Below are positions 8,701 to 18,101 of a stretch of 64,000 nucleotides of DNA, in pieces (position 1 is the first letter of the stretch; every line of letters begins with the position of its first letter). This DNA is from Salinisphaera shabanensis E1L3A. Lineage in GTDB: Bacteria; Pseudomonadota; Gammaproteobacteria; Nevskiales; Salinisphaeraceae. Under the pieces are notes generated by a model, which was not told the origin of the DNA, did no database searches, and saw nothing but the letters and a program-made list of their open reading frames with translations. A program made the translations under genes and the position numbers. The DNA is taken from assembly GCF_000215955.2 (NCBI RefSeq), contig NZ_AFNV02000021.1, positions 1 to 64,000 of the forward strand, in the 5' to 3' direction.

Positions 8701-10047
8701 TTACGGCGCGGGATTTGCGGCACCACTTCGCGACACGCGCCAGACCGTATTGCCCACGTCGTCGGCCACCAGCAGGTCACCGGCCGTATCGATCACGACC
8801 CCGACCGGCCGACCTTTGGCCTCGTCGTTCTGTATGAAGCCATCGAGAACGACCCGTGGCGCGCCGGCCGGTGCGCCGTTGTCGAATGGTACGAAGATCA
8901 CGCGATAGCCACTACGCGGTTTGCGGTTCCAGGAACCGTGTTGGCCGACAAACATACCGTTGGCGAAGTCGCCTCCAAGCGCGTTGTCGCGGCTGTAATA
9001 AAGGCCCAGCGACGCCGTATGTGGCCCGAGCGCGTAGTCCGGTTTGATCGCCTTTGCAACGCGTTCCGGCTTTTGCGGCGCGACGCGGGCGTCGACGTTA
9101 TCGCCAAAGTAGCTGTACGGCCAGCCGTAGAAGCCGCCGTCCTCGACCGAAGTCATATAGTCCGGAACCAGGTCGCTGCCGATTTCGTCGCGCTCATTGA
9201 CCACGGTCCATAACCTGTACTGACCGCCAGGCTGTGGAACGAAGGCCAAGCCATTGGGGTTACGCAGCCCGGTGGCATAAATGCCCTGGTCACCACTGTC
9301 GGGGTCGATCTCCCAGATCGCAGCGCGACCTTGCTCGGCTGCCATGCCGTTTTCGCCGATATTGCTGTTGGAACCCACGGTTGCATACAGCGTTGCGCCA
9401 TCCGGGCTGGCGATAACGTTCTTGGTCCAATGGTGATTGATCGGTCCGGCCGGCAGTTTGACCAGTTCACGCCCCGGGGCGTCGATGCGGTCGGCACCGT
9501 CGGTGTAGTCGAAGGCCACCACTGCGTCGGTATTGGCGACATAGAGAGTGTGGTCGATAACGGTCATGCCGAACGGCGAAAACAGGTCGTCGAGGAATAC
9601 GTGCTGCTCGTCTGCGCGGCCGTCGCCGTCGGTATCGCGCAGTAACGTGATTCGATCGGCACTGGGCACGCCGGCGCCGGCGCGTGCCATGACCTTCTTC
9701 TTCACCCAGCCGGTAAGCCCGGTGGCATCCTGCGGGCGTTTGGGTGCATTGCTTTCGGCGACCAGCACATCGCCATTTGGAAGTACGTAGAGCCAGCGTG
9801 GGTGGTCCAGCCCCTCGGCAAAGGCATTGACCGTCAGTCCAGGGCCGGGATTCGGTTTTTCGCCTTCGGCCCAGCGGTTGGCCTTAGCAATATTGACCGT
9901 CGGAATGAACGAACTTTCGGGCTCGGGCAGCGTGGGGTTCGGGCCCATGCCTTCTTCGACCGACAGGCGGGCTTCATGCCCGCAACCTGCGGCGACCAGG
10001 GTGGCGAAAGCGGCGATAAAAATACGGGAAAGCGCGGTGCGGGCCAT
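8701..10047 (-). CDS. PQQ-dependent sugar (sorbosone-type) dehydrogenase, lipoprotein
   Basis: A 448-aa exported protein with a lipoprotein signal (LVAAGC, lipidated Cys22), so it should sit on a membrane facing the periplasm. The body is a six-bladed propeller of the glucose/sorbosone dehydrogenase family: [65 protein letters not shown] and the late [10 protein letters not shown] motif are recognisable. The family oxidises aldoses or similar compounds with pyrroloquinoline quinone; the substrate is not predictable, and no PQQ synthesis gene is in the window. It is a single gene with an ATG start at 10047. Confidence 0.85.
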   Translation of the reverse strand: MARTALSRIFIAAFATLVAAGCGHEARLSVEEGMGPNPTLPEPESSFIPTVNIAKANRWAEGEKPNPGPGLTVNAFAEGLDHPRWLYVLPNGDVLVAESNAPKRPQDATGLTGWVKKKVMARAGAGVPSADRITLLRDTDGDGRADEQHVFLDDLFSPFGMTVIDHTLYVANTDAVVAFDYTDGADRIDAPGRELVKLPAGPINHHWTKNVIASPDGATLYATVGSNSNIGENGMAAEQGRAAIWEIDPDSGDQGIYATGLRNPNGLAFVPQPGGQYRLWTVVNERDEIGSDLVPDYMTSVEDGGFYGWPYSYFGDNVDARVAPQKPERVAKAIKPDYALGPHTASLGLYYSRDNALGGDFANGMFVGQHGSWNRKPRSGYRVIFVPFDNGAPAGAPRVVLDGFIQNDEAKGRPVGVVIDTAGDLLVADDVGNTVWRVSRSGAANPAP

Positions 10048-10116
10048 GGCGTTACAGCGGCGAGGGTAACCGTCGTACTCTAGCGCAAGACCGCACCGAC
10101 CGTATCGGCTTGGAGC

Positions 10117-10884
10117 CTATTTCGGCTGCATGCGAATCCCGCCGTCCAAACGGATGGTGCTGCCGTTGAGCATGGTGTTTTCGATGATGTCGCGAGCCAG
10201 CCGTGCATATTCTTCCGGTTGGCCGAGGCGGGGCGGGAACGGCACCATCTTGCCCAGCGAATCGCGTACCTCCTCAGGCAGCTCGGCCATCATTGGGGTG
10301 TCGAAAATACCGGGCGCGATGGTCATCACACGAATGCCATGACGGGCGAGCTCGCGTGCGATCGGCAGGGTCATGCTGACGATACCGCCCTTGGACGCAG
10401 AGTATGACGCCTGGCCAATCTGGCCCTCGAAGGCCGCGACCGAGGCGGTATTGATGATCACGCCGCGTTCGTCGTCGGCCTGGGCTTCGCCGGCGGCCAT
10501 CGCTTCGGATGCCAGACGAATCATATTGAAGCTGCCGATCAGATTGATCTGGATGACCTTGGAAAAAGTCTCTAGATCGTGCGGGCCGTTCTTGCCGAGC
10601 ACCTTCGACGGAATACCGATACCGGCACAGTTGAGCAGCCCGTGCAACGCGCCGCCGTGCTGGCGCGCGGCGGTTACCGCCGCCTTGCCATCTTCTTCGC
10701 GGGTGACATCGCAGTGAACGAAGCGTGCGGCATCGCCCAGCGCCTCGGCGGTTTGGTGCCCGGCGTTCGTATTGACGTCGGCAAGCACGACACGCGCACC
10801 GGCTTCAACCAGCATGCGCGCACTTGCTGCGCCCAGCCCGGAACCGCCGCCGGTGATCAGAAAACAGCGCTCGGTAATCTGCAT
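10117..10884 (-). CDS. short-chain dehydrogenase, 3-hydroxyacyl-CoA dehydrogenase type II-like
   Basis: A 255-aa NAD-dependent short-chain dehydrogenase. The cofactor loop [14 protein letters not shown] and the following LADVN acidic residue favour NAD over NADP. The catalytic set is seen as [23 protein letters not shown] (Ser, YxxxK), and the C-terminus [12 protein letters not shown] is typical. Resemblance to the HSD10/3-hydroxyacyl-CoA dehydrogenase subgroup suggests a role in beta-oxidation of short or branched acyl-CoA. The ATG at 10884 precedes the Rossmann fold directly; in-frame codons upstream to 10962 look non-coding. No partner gene is adjacent, though a thiolase lies 3 kb away. 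Confidence 0.85.
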   Translation of the reverse strand: MQITERCFLITGGGSGLGAASARMLVEAGARVVLADVNTNAGHQTAEALGDAARFVHCDVTREEDGKAAVTAARQHGGALHGLLNCAGIGIPSKVLGKNGPHDLETFSKVIQINLIGSFNMIRLASEAMAAGEAQADDERGVIINTASVAAFEGQIGQASYSASKGGIVSMTLPIARELARHGIRVMTIAPGIFDTPMMAELPEEVRDSLGKMVPFPPRLGQPEEYARLARDIIENTMLNGSTIRLDGGIRMQPK

Positions 10885-11094
10885 GGCTTCTCCTCTCGAG
10901 TTGTTCTGGTTCGATGTTCTCGCACGAAAGCCTACCACCGGGCCAGCTGGTGGGTGCCACACCCCGGCAAGGTCACGCTGTTATCGCGGGTGCGTGCGCA
11001 TATTCCCTGAGCGAAGGATTGCGGATAGCACCTCTTGATTGCCGGTGGTCCACTGAGTCGGCCGATTCGTCGTTTCCCTACACACAAGGATCTC

Positions 11095-13236
11095 ATGAGC
11101 AAGAATCCACACACCGAGTCCAATCGCGGTCCCGCAAGCGCCAACCCCGAGCTCAAGCGCGATTCTAAGAGCAAGGACCTGGCACGCGACCGCATGGATG
11201 CCACCGATCAGGATCTGCGTACCAACCAGGGTGTACGCATCGCCGATAACCATAATCAGCTCAAGGCGGGCGAACGTGGTCCGACGTTGATGGAAGACTT
11301 CATCTTTCGCGAAAAGATGAACCACTTCGACAACGAGCGAATCCCCGAGCGTATCGTGCATGCACGCGGTGCCGCCGCTCACGGTTACTTCGAGCCTTAC
11401 GAGAATGCCGCGCGGTACTCCAAGGCCGCGGTGTTTCGCGATGCCGTTACACCCGTGTTCACCCGCTTTTCCACCGTTCAAGGCTCACGCGGCTCGAACG
11501 ATACGGTTCGGGATGTGCGTGGTTTCGCCACCAAGTTCTATACCTCGGAAGGCAACTGGGACCTGGTTGGCAACAACATGCCGGTATTCTTCATCCAGGA
11601 CGCGATGAAGTTTCCCGACTTCGTGCATGCGGTCAAACCCGAGCCGCATAACGAAATCCCGCAGGGCCAGTCCGCGCACGACACGCTCTGGGATTTCGTC
11701 TCGCTCATGCCGGAAACCGCGCACATGATTCTGTGGACGATGTCCGACCGCGCGTTTCCGCGACATTATCGCTTCATGGAAGGCTTCGGCGTGCATACCT
11801 TCCGACTGGTCGATGCCGAGGGCAAATCACGCTTCGTCAAATTCCATTGGAAACCGATCGCCGGCACTTGTTCGTTGATCTGGGACGAAGCCCAGTTGCT
11901 CTGGGGGCGCGACCCGGACTTCAACCGGCGCGAGATGTGGAAGGACATCCAGAACGGCGACGTGCTCGAATGGGAGCTCGGCATTCAGGTAGTCGAGGAA
12001 GAAGACGAGATGAGCTTCGACTACGACATACTCGATGCCACCAAGATCATTCCCGAGGAAGAAGTGCCGGTCGAGATGATTGGCAAACTCACCCTCAACC
12101 GCAACCCGGACAACTATTTCGCCGAAACCGAACAGGTAGCGTTCTCGCCCGGGCATATCGTGCCGGGTATCGATTTCAGCAACGACCCACTGTTACAGGG
12201 GCGTCTGTTCTCGTATCTGGATACCCAGATGCTGCGTCTGGGCGGCCCGAACTTCCACGAAATTCCGATCAACCGTCCGGTCTGTCCGTTCGCCAACAAC
12301 CAGCGCGATTCGATGCATCGCCAGACCATCAATACCGGTCAGGCCTCCTACGAGCCGAACTCGATCGATGGCGGGCATCCGAGCGAAACCGCGCCCGGCC
12401 CGGAACGTGGTGGTTTCGAATCGGTGAACGAAAAGGTCGATGCGCACAAGATTCGCGGGCGCAGTGATTCGTTCCAGGATCATTACTCGCAGGCACGCCT
12501 GTTCTGGAACAGCCAGACGGATGTGGAGAAGGAACATATCATCGAGGCGTATACCTTCGAACTGTCCAAGGTCGAGCGTCCTTATATCCGCGAGCGCATC
12601 ATTCAGTGGATGCTGCCCAATATCTCCATGGATCTCGCCCAGGCCGTCGGCGAAATGCACGGCGTGGAAGTGCCGGACGGTCCCACTGCCTCGGAAGAGG
12701 AATATGGGCGTGGCCGTACCGAAAAATCCGAACCACTGAGTCTGATGGCGCGTCTTCCGGGCGATATCAAGCACCGGAAGGTTGCGATTCTTGCCGCCGA
12801 CGGCGTGGATGCCGGCGAAATCACCGAGCTGAAGGACAAGCTCACCGAGGGCGGCGCGATGGCTTTCGTGATTGCCCCGAGCATGGCACCGCTCAAGGCC
12901 GCCAACGGCGAAACCATCGAGTCGGACGCGATGCTCAACGGCTTGCCGTCGGTGACCATGGATGCCGTGATCGTCGCGGGTGGCGAGGAAAGCATCAAGC
13001 GCCTGCGCAAATCGGGCTTGAGCCTGTATTACCTGCAAGAGGCCTACAAGCATCTCAAGGTGATTGCGGCCGTATCGCAGGGCAGTGAACTGATGGAAGC
13101 CGCCGGGCTCGATAGCAGCGAAGAAGGCGTCATCGTCGGCGAGCGCGTCGAGGATGTCTTTGGTGAGTTCTGCGAATACCTCGGCCAGCATCGCGTATGG
13201 GCACGCAACGACAAGGCCAACGAAATGCCGGCCTGA
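11095..13236 (+). CDS. katE: large-subunit heme catalase with C-terminal flavodoxin-like domain (HPII type)
   Basis: Cytoplasmic clade II catalase that splits hydrogen peroxide into water and oxygen. At 713 aa it has the size of E. coli HPII. Visible are the distal-side segment [18 protein letters not shown] with the essential His, the [17 protein letters not shown] segment with the Asn, and the proximal heme motif [14 protein letters not shown] with the Tyr ligand. After about residue 570 comes the DJ-1/amidotransferase-like domain beginning [17 protein letters not shown]. The ATG at 11095 is preceded by AAGGA. The gene is single, with a terminator just downstream. No regulator site was recognised. 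Confidence 0.95.
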   Translation: MSKNPHTESNRGPASANPELKRDSKSKDLARDRMDATDQDLRTNQGVRIADNHNQLKAGERGPTLMEDFIFREKMNHFDNERIPERIVHARGAAAHGYFEPYENAARYSKAAVFRDAVTPVFTRFSTVQGSRGSNDTVRDVRGFATKFYTSEGNWDLVGNNMPVFFIQDAMKFPDFVHAVKPEPHNEIPQGQSAHDTLWDFVSLMPETAHMILWTMSDRAFPRHYRFMEGFGVHTFRLVDAEGKSRFVKFHWKPIAGTCSLIWDEAQLLWGRDPDFNRREMWKDIQNGDVLEWELGIQVVEEEDEMSFDYDILDATKIIPEEEVPVEMIGKLTLNRNPDNYFAETEQVAFSPGHIVPGIDFSNDPLLQGRLFSYLDTQMLRLGGPNFHEIPINRPVCPFANNQRDSMHRQTINTGQASYEPNSIDGGHPSETAPGPERGGFESVNEKVDAHKIRGRSDSFQDHYSQARLFWNSQTDVEKEHIIEAYTFELSKVERPYIRERIIQWMLPNISMDLAQAVGEMHGVEVPDGPTASEEEYGRGRTEKSEPLSLMARLPGDIKHRKVAILAADGVDAGEITELKDKLTEGGAMAFVIAPSMAPLKAANGETIESDAMLNGLPSVTMDAVIVAGGEESIKRLRKSGLSLYYLQEAYKHLKVIAAVSQGSELMEAAGLDSSEEGVIVGERVEDVFGEFCEYLGQHRVWARNDKANEMPA

Positions 13237-13265
13237 TCGAACGTGCGTTGGACGATGTAAAGCAA

Positions 13266-13297
13266 GGTCCCGGTGGTTTTCTGCCGGGCCTTTTTTT
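13266..13297 (+). terminator. rho-independent terminator after katE
   Basis: A hairpin built from GGTCCCGG and CCGGGCC with a short loop is followed by seven T residues, 30 bases after the catalase stop. It should end the katE transcript. The convergent alkyltransferase-like gene ends at 13303. Confidence 0.85.
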
Positions 13298-13302
13298 GGC
13301 TG

Positions 13303-13638
13303 TCAGTCCCGGTCTGGCCAGCCGAAGCGGTCGAGATCCACCTTGCCGCCGATAAAAACCACCCCTTCTTCTTCGAGTCGCCGCCGCTGTGCCAGCGCGG
13401 CCGTGCTGGCAGCGGGCAACGAAATACGTCCCTGGGCGTTGATGACACGATGCCAGGGCAGACCCGAGGGGCATCGATGCATGGCGTAACCGACCTGTCG
13501 CGCCGCACGCGGGCGGCCGATCAAACGCGCGATACGTCCATAAGTGGTCACGCGGCCCGCTGGAATACGGCGTACCGCGTCGAACACGGCAGCGTAGGTA
13601 TTGTCGGCGCCGGCTTGGCGGTCGTGTGAATGGGGCAT
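13303..13638 (-). CDS. atl: alkyltransferase-like protein (MGMT family without active cysteine)
   Basis: A 111-aa protein of the O6-alkylguanine-DNA alkyltransferase-like group, which binds alkylated guanine and flags it for nucleotide excision repair instead of removing the alkyl group. The helix-turn-helix region VFDAVRRIPAGRVTTYGRIARLIG and the arginine-finger segment RAARQVGYAMHRCP are present. The usual PCHR active-site motif reads PWHRVI, so the acceptor cysteine is replaced by Trp as in known ATL proteins. The ATG at 13638 starts the conserved part; the longer open frame upstream has no support. Confidence 0.9.
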   Translation of the reverse strand: MPHSHDRQAGADNTYAAVFDAVRRIPAGRVTTYGRIARLIGRPRAARQVGYAMHRCPSGLPWHRVINAQGRISLPAASTAALAQRRRLEEEGVVFIGGKVDLDRFGWPDRD

Positions 13639-13724
13639 ATCAGTCGCGTGCGTCGGCTTTACAGGGTAGCGGCAGAGTGGCACAAAGACAGGAGTCCTTG
13701 ACCAGATAACCACGAGCCCTGCTT

Positions 13725-14903
13725 ATGAGTGAAGCCTATATCGTATCCGCGCTGCGTACTGCCGGCGGCCGCCGCGGTGGTCGATTGGCGGGTTGGCATC
13801 CGGTCGATCTGGCAGCCACGCTGATCGACGGTCTGGTCGCGCGTACCAAGGCGTCGCCCGAGACGGTAGACGACGTGATTCTGGGCTGTGTGGGCCAGGT
13901 GGGCGAACAGGCGGCCAATGTCGCCCGAAACGCCGTTCTCGCCTCGAGCCTGCCCGAGTCCGTGCCAGGCACGAGCGTGGATCGCCAGTGTGGCTCGTCC
14001 CAGCAGGCGCTGCATTTTGCGGCCCAGGCGGTTATGTCCGGTTCGATGGATATTGTGATTGCCGGGGGCGTGGAAAGCATGACGCGTGTGCCGATGGGGT
14101 CGCCGCTGACGCTGGCCAAGAAAGCCGATATGGGCATTTATATGAGTTCGGGGATTCGCCAACGCTATCCCCAAACCGAACTGTTCAGTCAGTTCGAGGG
14201 CGCGGAGATGGTCGCTGCGAAATATGGCATCGAGCGTGGCGCGCTGGACGAGTTCGCTCTGGAAAGCCACCAGCGTGCGATTCGCGCGACGCAGACAGGC
14301 GCGTTCGATGACGAGATTCTGCCGGTATCGGTGCTCGATCCGGACTCCGGGGAACAGATCGTCCATACCGTCGATGAAGGGATCCGTTTCGATGCAACGC
14401 TGGACTCGATCGCCAGCGTGAAACTGCTGGCCGAAAACGGACGCATTTCGGCGGCCACGGCCAGTCAGATCTGTGACGGGGCGAGCGGCATGATGGTGGT
14501 CAGCGAAGCCGGGCTCAAACGTCTGGGCGTCGAACCGTTGGCGCGTATTCATCATATGAGCGTGATGGGGCACGACCCGGTGATCATGCTCGAAGCGCCG
14601 TTGCCGGCGACCCATCGTGCGCTCGACCGCGCAGGGATGACGATTGACGATATCGATCTGTTCGAGGTCAATGAGGCGTTCGCGCCCATTCCCCTGGCGT
14701 GGCTGCAGTCGACTGGGGCCGATCCGGAGCGTATGAACGTCAATGGTGGCGCGATTGCGCTCGGACACCCGCTGGGCGCTTCGGGGACCAAACTCATGAC
14801 CACGCTCGTACACGGTCTCAAAGCACGGGGCGGGCGCTACGGGCTACAGACGATGTGTGAAGGCGGCGGCATGGCCAACGTAACCATTATCGAACGGCTC
14901 TAG
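13725..14903 (+). CDS. acetyl-CoA acetyltransferase (thiolase)
   Basis: A 392-aa thiolase that cleaves or condenses 3-oxoacyl-CoA. Catalytic residues are visible: Cys89 in DRQCGSSQQ, His348 in GHPLGASG, and Cys378 in MCEGGGMANV. The NEAFA motif lies in between. Its length and motifs fit the acetyl-CoA C-acyltransferase group of biosynthetic or degradative thiolases; the chain-length preference is not readable. The ATG at 13725 follows weak GC-rich sequence. It stands alone, divergent from the atl gene, and ends about 60 bases before the FNR-type box of nnrS. Confidence 0.92.
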   Translation: MSEAYIVSALRTAGGRRGGRLAGWHPVDLAATLIDGLVARTKASPETVDDVILGCVGQVGEQAANVARNAVLASSLPESVPGTSVDRQCGSSQQALHFAAQAVMSGSMDIVIAGGVESMTRVPMGSPLTLAKKADMGIYMSSGIRQRYPQTELFSQFEGAEMVAAKYGIERGALDEFALESHQRAIRATQTGAFDDEILPVSVLDPDSGEQIVHTVDEGIRFDATLDSIASVKLLAENGRISAATASQICDGASGMMVVSEAGLKRLGVEPLARIHHMSVMGHDPVIMLEAPLPATHRALDRAGMTIDDIDLFEVNEAFAPIPLAWLQSTGADPERMNVNGGAIALGHPLGASGTKLMTTLVHGLKARGGRYGLQTMCEGGGMANVTIIERL

Positions 14904-14965
14904 ATAAAGCCGAGTCCGCGTTCGTCCATTACATTTGCGTACGACTGTGTCGTGCTCTGGGCTTA

Positions 14966-14979
14966 TTGATTTCCGTCAA
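14966..14979 (+). promoter_or_regulatory. FNR/DNR-type operator upstream of nnrS
   Basis: The 14-base site TTGATTTCCGTCAA matches the FNR/ANR/DNR consensus TTGAT-N4-ATCAA in nine of ten half-site positions. If it activates from -41.5, transcription would begin near 15014, with CATAGT at about 15002 as -10 and 27 bases of leader before the ATG at 15041. It overlaps a TTG that would extend the nnrS frame, which argues against that start. Confidence 0.8.
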
Positions 14980-15040
14980 TGCCCACGCGGGGCGCGAGCG
15001 GCATAGTTCACGCTATCTATTGGGTGTGGAGCAGGGCGTG

Positions 15041-16264
15041 ATGCCGGGTTCGGTATTCGAGGCCATGCGGTGCTTGATACGCGCGCCGCATCGGCTGTTT
15101 TTCATGGGCGGGTTGTGCGCGCTTGTCGTAGGCATGCTGTGGTGGGCGCCCGTTCTGATCATGCGCTGGGCCGGCGTTGCAAGCGCTTATCCGGTGCCGG
15201 CGGTCTGGTTGCATGCCTGGCTGATGACACTGGGCGTTTTTCCTTTTTTCGTTTTTGGTTTCTTGCTGACCGCCCTGCCTCGCTGGGTAGGCGCGCCCCC
15301 GGTGAGCGCGCTGTTCTACCGAAGCATGGCCGGTGTACTGTATGCCGGTTATACGCTGACCGTCGTCGGTACACTCGCCGGGCGAGATTGCCTAATCGCA
15401 GGGCTGGCCCTTACTGGCGTCGCCTGGGCATTGGGCCTGGTCGCACTCATCCGTTGTCTTCTTCTTGCGCGCGCCGCCTCTCTGTTGCACGCACGTTGGT
15501 CGATTATCGTTGCCGCGGTGGGATGCATCGGTGTACTCGTCGGGGTGGGCGCCATATCGGACGATCAATGGGCGCTCTTCGCGGCGATGCCGTCGCTCGC
15601 GCTCTGGGGCTTCGTGGGGCCGATCGTGTTCGTGGTGGCGCATCGCATGCTGCCGTTCTTTTCCGAACCGATGATTGCGAACTACCGACGCTACCAGCCG
15701 GTCTGGAGCCCCCCGCTAGTGGTGGTTCTCTCACTGGGCCACGGCGTGCTCGCATTCAATGGACACGACGACTGGCTTTTCATGGCCGACTTGCCGCTGG
15801 CATTCATTACCGCTTGGCATGCAATTCGCTGGCGGGGCTGGGCCGCATCGCACGTACCCTTGCTCTGGTCGCTGCATATATCTTTTGCCTGGCTGCCGGT
15901 CGCCGCATTGTTGTCGGCGACCCAGAGTCTGGCGCTGTTCGCCGGGTATGGTGCAGTACTGGGCCTGGCGCCCGCCCATGCGTTGGGTATGGGGCTCGCC
16001 ACGAGCATGGTGTTTGCCATGGTCACACGCGTGAGCCTTGGCCATTCGGGCCGCCAGCTGGAAATGGATAACCTCAGCGTACTCTGTTTCTTGATTCTTC
16101 AGCTGGCCGTGGTGGCACGCCTTATAGCCGCCGTCACCGCCGGCAATGCGCGCTGGTTGTTCCTGTTCGTCGCCATAGGCGCATGGTTCGAAGCGATATT
16201 GCCTTGGGCGATTCGTTATGGCCGTATCTATTGCCGCCCGCGGGCCGACGGCCAGCCCGGCTGA
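15041..16264 (+). CDS. nnrS: NnrS family heme-copper membrane protein
   Basis: Polytopic inner-membrane protein of the NnrS family, which protects against nitrosative stress and is usually part of NO-responsive regulons. The 407-aa product has about twelve hydrophobic helices, several with conserved His or aromatic residues (APHRLFFMGG near the start, VAHRMLPFFSEPM, ALGMGLATSMVFAMVTRVSLGHSGR near the end). These motifs are characteristic. The open frame begins at a TTG inside the FNR-type box, so I chose the ATG at 15041, which leaves the box in the promoter; ATG 15065 is an alternative. It is followed 12 bases later by the sirB2-like gene, probably in one operon. Confidence 0.85.
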   Translation: MPGSVFEAMRCLIRAPHRLFFMGGLCALVVGMLWWAPVLIMRWAGVASAYPVPAVWLHAWLMTLGVFPFFVFGFLLTALPRWVGAPPVSALFYRSMAGVLYAGYTLTVVGTLAGRDCLIAGLALTGVAWALGLVALIRCLLLARAASLLHARWSIIVAAVGCIGVLVGVGAISDDQWALFAAMPSLALWGFVGPIVFVVAHRMLPFFSEPMIANYRRYQPVWSPPLVVVLSLGHGVLAFNGHDDWLFMADLPLAFITAWHAIRWRGWAASHVPLLWSLHISFAWLPVAALLSATQSLALFAGYGAVLGLAPAHALGMGLATSMVFAMVTRVSLGHSGRQLEMDNLSVLCFLILQLAVVARLIAAVTAGNARWLFLFVAIGAWFEAILPWAIRYGRIYCRPRADGQPG

Positions 16265-16276
16265 GCGAGTAGAAGC

Positions 16277-16672
16277 ATGTCCGTGGCGACTTTGTACGTT
16301 GTATTGAAAGCGCTGCATGTGGGCAGCGTCGCCGTGACGCTGGGATTGTTCGTGCTGCGCGCGGGCTGGATGGTGTTTGCGCCGGCGCGGCTCGAACGAC
16401 GCTGGGTCCGTGTGCTTCCGCACTGTATCGATACGGTGCTGCTGCTCAGCGCAATGGGACTGGTTTTGCTGCTCGGCCCGTATCCCGGCATTCAGCCGTG
16501 GTTGACGGCCAAGGTCGTAGCGCTGCTTGTCTATATCGTACTCGGTACGATCGGGCTCAAACGCGGGCCGACAAAAACGATACGTATCGCCGCCTGTATC
16601 GCTGCGCTTCTGGTCTTCGCCTATATCGTGAGTGTGGCACTTAGCCATAACCCGTACGGCCTGTTCGCCTGA
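16277..16672 (+). CDS. SirB2-like integral membrane protein
   Basis: A 131-aa protein with four predicted membrane helices. The pattern, starting YVVLKALHVGSVAVTLGLFVLRAGWM, continuing with HCIDTVLLLSAMGLVL and ending SHNPYGLFA, matches the SirB2 family, whose biochemical function is unknown. The gene lies 12 bases after nnrS with the same orientation, so it should share the FNR-type promoter. Similar small membrane genes often travel with denitrification or NO-defence genes, so a helper role for NnrS is possible but unproven. Confidence 0.8.
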   Translation: MSVATLYVVLKALHVGSVAVTLGLFVLRAGWMVFAPARLERRWVRVLPHCIDTVLLLSAMGLVLLLGPYPGIQPWLTAKVVALLVYIVLGTIGLKRGPTKTIRIAACIAALLVFAYIVSVALSHNPYGLFA

Positions 16673-17089
16673 GCTAAATAGCACTTCCTATCCCGTGGAC
16701 GGAGCGTTGTGCGCGCCGTTCTTACGACTTGCACTCGCCGCGCCGGATGGCGGATATCGAATCGTCGGGGATATCTTCGGGGCGCGAACGAGCTACGGCC
16801 CGACCCAGGGTTAGCTTTGCCGAAGATCGGGGTAAACAAAAGCCTGCTAGCCCGGTACACCGACCACGTTGCTGAACTCGTCAGTACAGCACGCTGATGA
16901 GAGGCGCGTAAGTTTGCGAAATAGAGTCGAATAAAATGCGGCGGTCCCGAGGCATTTTTAAAATAATAAAAACTTTTGATTTAGGTCAATGAGAGCGCCT
17001 GCTCCGACGAATTAATTTGGCGCGGCTCGGCACGCATTATTGGCTATGCCGGGCACGATAAAAGCCATTTATTCATCCCGGGGCAGGTC
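16673..17089 (+). other. intergenic leader of the nor cluster
   Basis: This 417-base region separates sirB2 from the nor cluster. Bases 16950-17020 are clearly AT-rich and hold the FNR-type box described separately. With activation from -41.5 the transcript would start near 17024, where ATTAAT at 17011-17016 could be the -10 element, leaving about 65 bases of leader before the 43-codon gene. In 16680-16910 only short open frames without ribosome sites are present and I see no function there. Confidence 0.6.
16976..16989 (+). promoter_or_regulatory. FNR/DNR-type operator upstream of the nor cluster
   Basis: TTGATTTAGGTCAA matches the FNR/DNR consensus in nine of ten half-site positions and lies in an AT-rich stretch, 107 bases before the first small gene and 280 before norC. 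The predicted outcome is induction of nor transcription under low oxygen and/or NO. Confidence 0.8.
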
Positions 17090-17221
17090 ATGCGTCAATC
17101 AACCCTTCCGTGGTTTCTTCTTATCAAGTCGCTGGGTCTGGCGATGGCCGCAGCCTTGCTCGTGACCATCGCGTATGCCGGTGTGGCAGTCATCCGCTAT
17201 TGGAATCTCATCGGTGTTTGA
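17090..17221 (+). CDS. 43-aa single-span membrane protein heading the nor cluster
   Basis: A short gene not previously named here: ATG at 17090, TGA at 17219, 43 codons. The product is basic at the N-terminus (MRQSTLPWF..K) and then has one hydrophobic span, SLGLAMAAALLVTIAYAGVAV, ending IRYWNLIGV. A GGCAGG sequence sits four bases upstream as a modest ribosome site. It lies between the FNR-type box and norC (42 bases before it), so it should be the first cistron of the NO reductase transcript. It is not NorE or NorF by length. I do not recognise a family; a small subunit or assembly factor of NOR is a hypothesis only. Confidence 0.6.
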   Translation: MRQSTLPWFLLIKSLGLAMAAALLVTIAYAGVAVIRYWNLIGV

Positions 17222-17263
17222 GATCTATCTGTTCGGCGTTTTGGCGAACGCCTGGGAGGCTGT

Positions 17264-18091
17264 ATGACCAAAAGACAGAGTCGGCTGTTTTTCCTCGTCA
17301 GCACGGCGTGCTTCTCGCTCGTCTTCCTGGCTCTTACGCTGCATAGCCATACCCGATTCGGCGAGCTCACGAACGCCGACAAGATGGATGCGCAAGTGAT
17401 TGCCGGCAAGGATGTGTGGCACAGCAATAACTGTATTAACTGTCATACGCTGCTCGGCGAGGGCGCTTACTATGCGCCAGATTTGACAAAAATAACGCAA
17501 CAGCGTGGCGAAGCCTATTTGGCTGCATTTCTTTCAAATCCGTCGAAGTTCTACTCCGAGCAGCGGCACCGCCGGATTATGCCTAATCCCGAGCTCAGTG
17601 AAACGGAAATCGACGATGTGATCGCGTTTCTCGACTGGGTTTCGCAGATCGATAATCAGGGGTGGCCGCCGCGCCCGATTCTTGTGTCCGGCGCGACCTT
17701 TCCGGGTACCAACACTCAGAAGGCGTCCGGCGTTGCTTCGTCAGAGCAAGCGCCGCCCGCGGCCGCGGCTGCGGGAGAGCAGCTGTTCAGTGACGCCGCG
17801 ACCGGGTGCAGCGGCTGCCATTCGATAGCGCCGGGCGTGGATCTGGCCGGGCCGTCACTGGCCGGTGTCGGTGAGCGAGCACGTCGGACCGTTACCGATG
17901 ATGGCTATACCGGCAGCGCCGACACGGCGGCGGGCTATCTGCGCGAATCGATTGTTGCGCCGAGTGCGCATCTTGTGGGCGGCGATCGGTTTTCAGCGAA
18001 CGGCACTTCGTTCATGCCGACCAATTACGGCACGGACCTCGATGCCGATCAGATCGACGCGTTGGTCGATTACCTCAGCACTCTGAAGTAG
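17264..18091 (+). CDS. norC: nitric oxide reductase cytochrome c subunit with extra cytochrome c domain
   Basis: Membrane-anchored electron-entry subunit of the cNOR complex on the periplasmic side. One N-terminal anchor (about residues 9-26) is followed by a NorC domain with heme motif C57-I-N-C-H61 and likely Met106 ligand (RRIMPNP). Usual NorC is about 150 residues. Here a Pro/Ala-rich linker (about 150-170) leads to a second c-type domain with C182-S-G-C-H186 and Met251 (SFMPTNYG), giving 275 aa and two hemes. The added domain could replace or extend the soluble donor. It is followed by norB after 10 bases. The NorC identification is firm; the role of the second heme is inference. Confidence 0.92.
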   Translation: MTKRQSRLFFLVSTACFSLVFLALTLHSHTRFGELTNADKMDAQVIAGKDVWHSNNCINCHTLLGEGAYYAPDLTKITQQRGEAYLAAFLSNPSKFYSEQRHRRIMPNPELSETEIDDVIAFLDWVSQIDNQGWPPRPILVSGATFPGTNTQKASGVASSEQAPPAAAAAGEQLFSDAATGCSGCHSIAPGVDLAGPSLAGVGERARRTVTDDGYTGSADTAAGYLRESIVAPSAHLVGGDRFSANGTSFMPTNYGTDLDADQIDALVDYLSTLK

Positions 18092-18101
18092 GAGAGATTT
18101 C

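Noticed and set aside
13659-14813. A 384-codon minus-strand open frame opposite the thiolase.
   Set aside because: The thiolase on the plus strand has all catalytic motifs; the opposite frame is His/Arg-rich shadow sequence.
14966-15040. N-terminal extension of NnrS from a TTG at 14966.
   Set aside because: The TTG is part of a near-consensus FNR-type box, and the extra residues show no membrane or family features.
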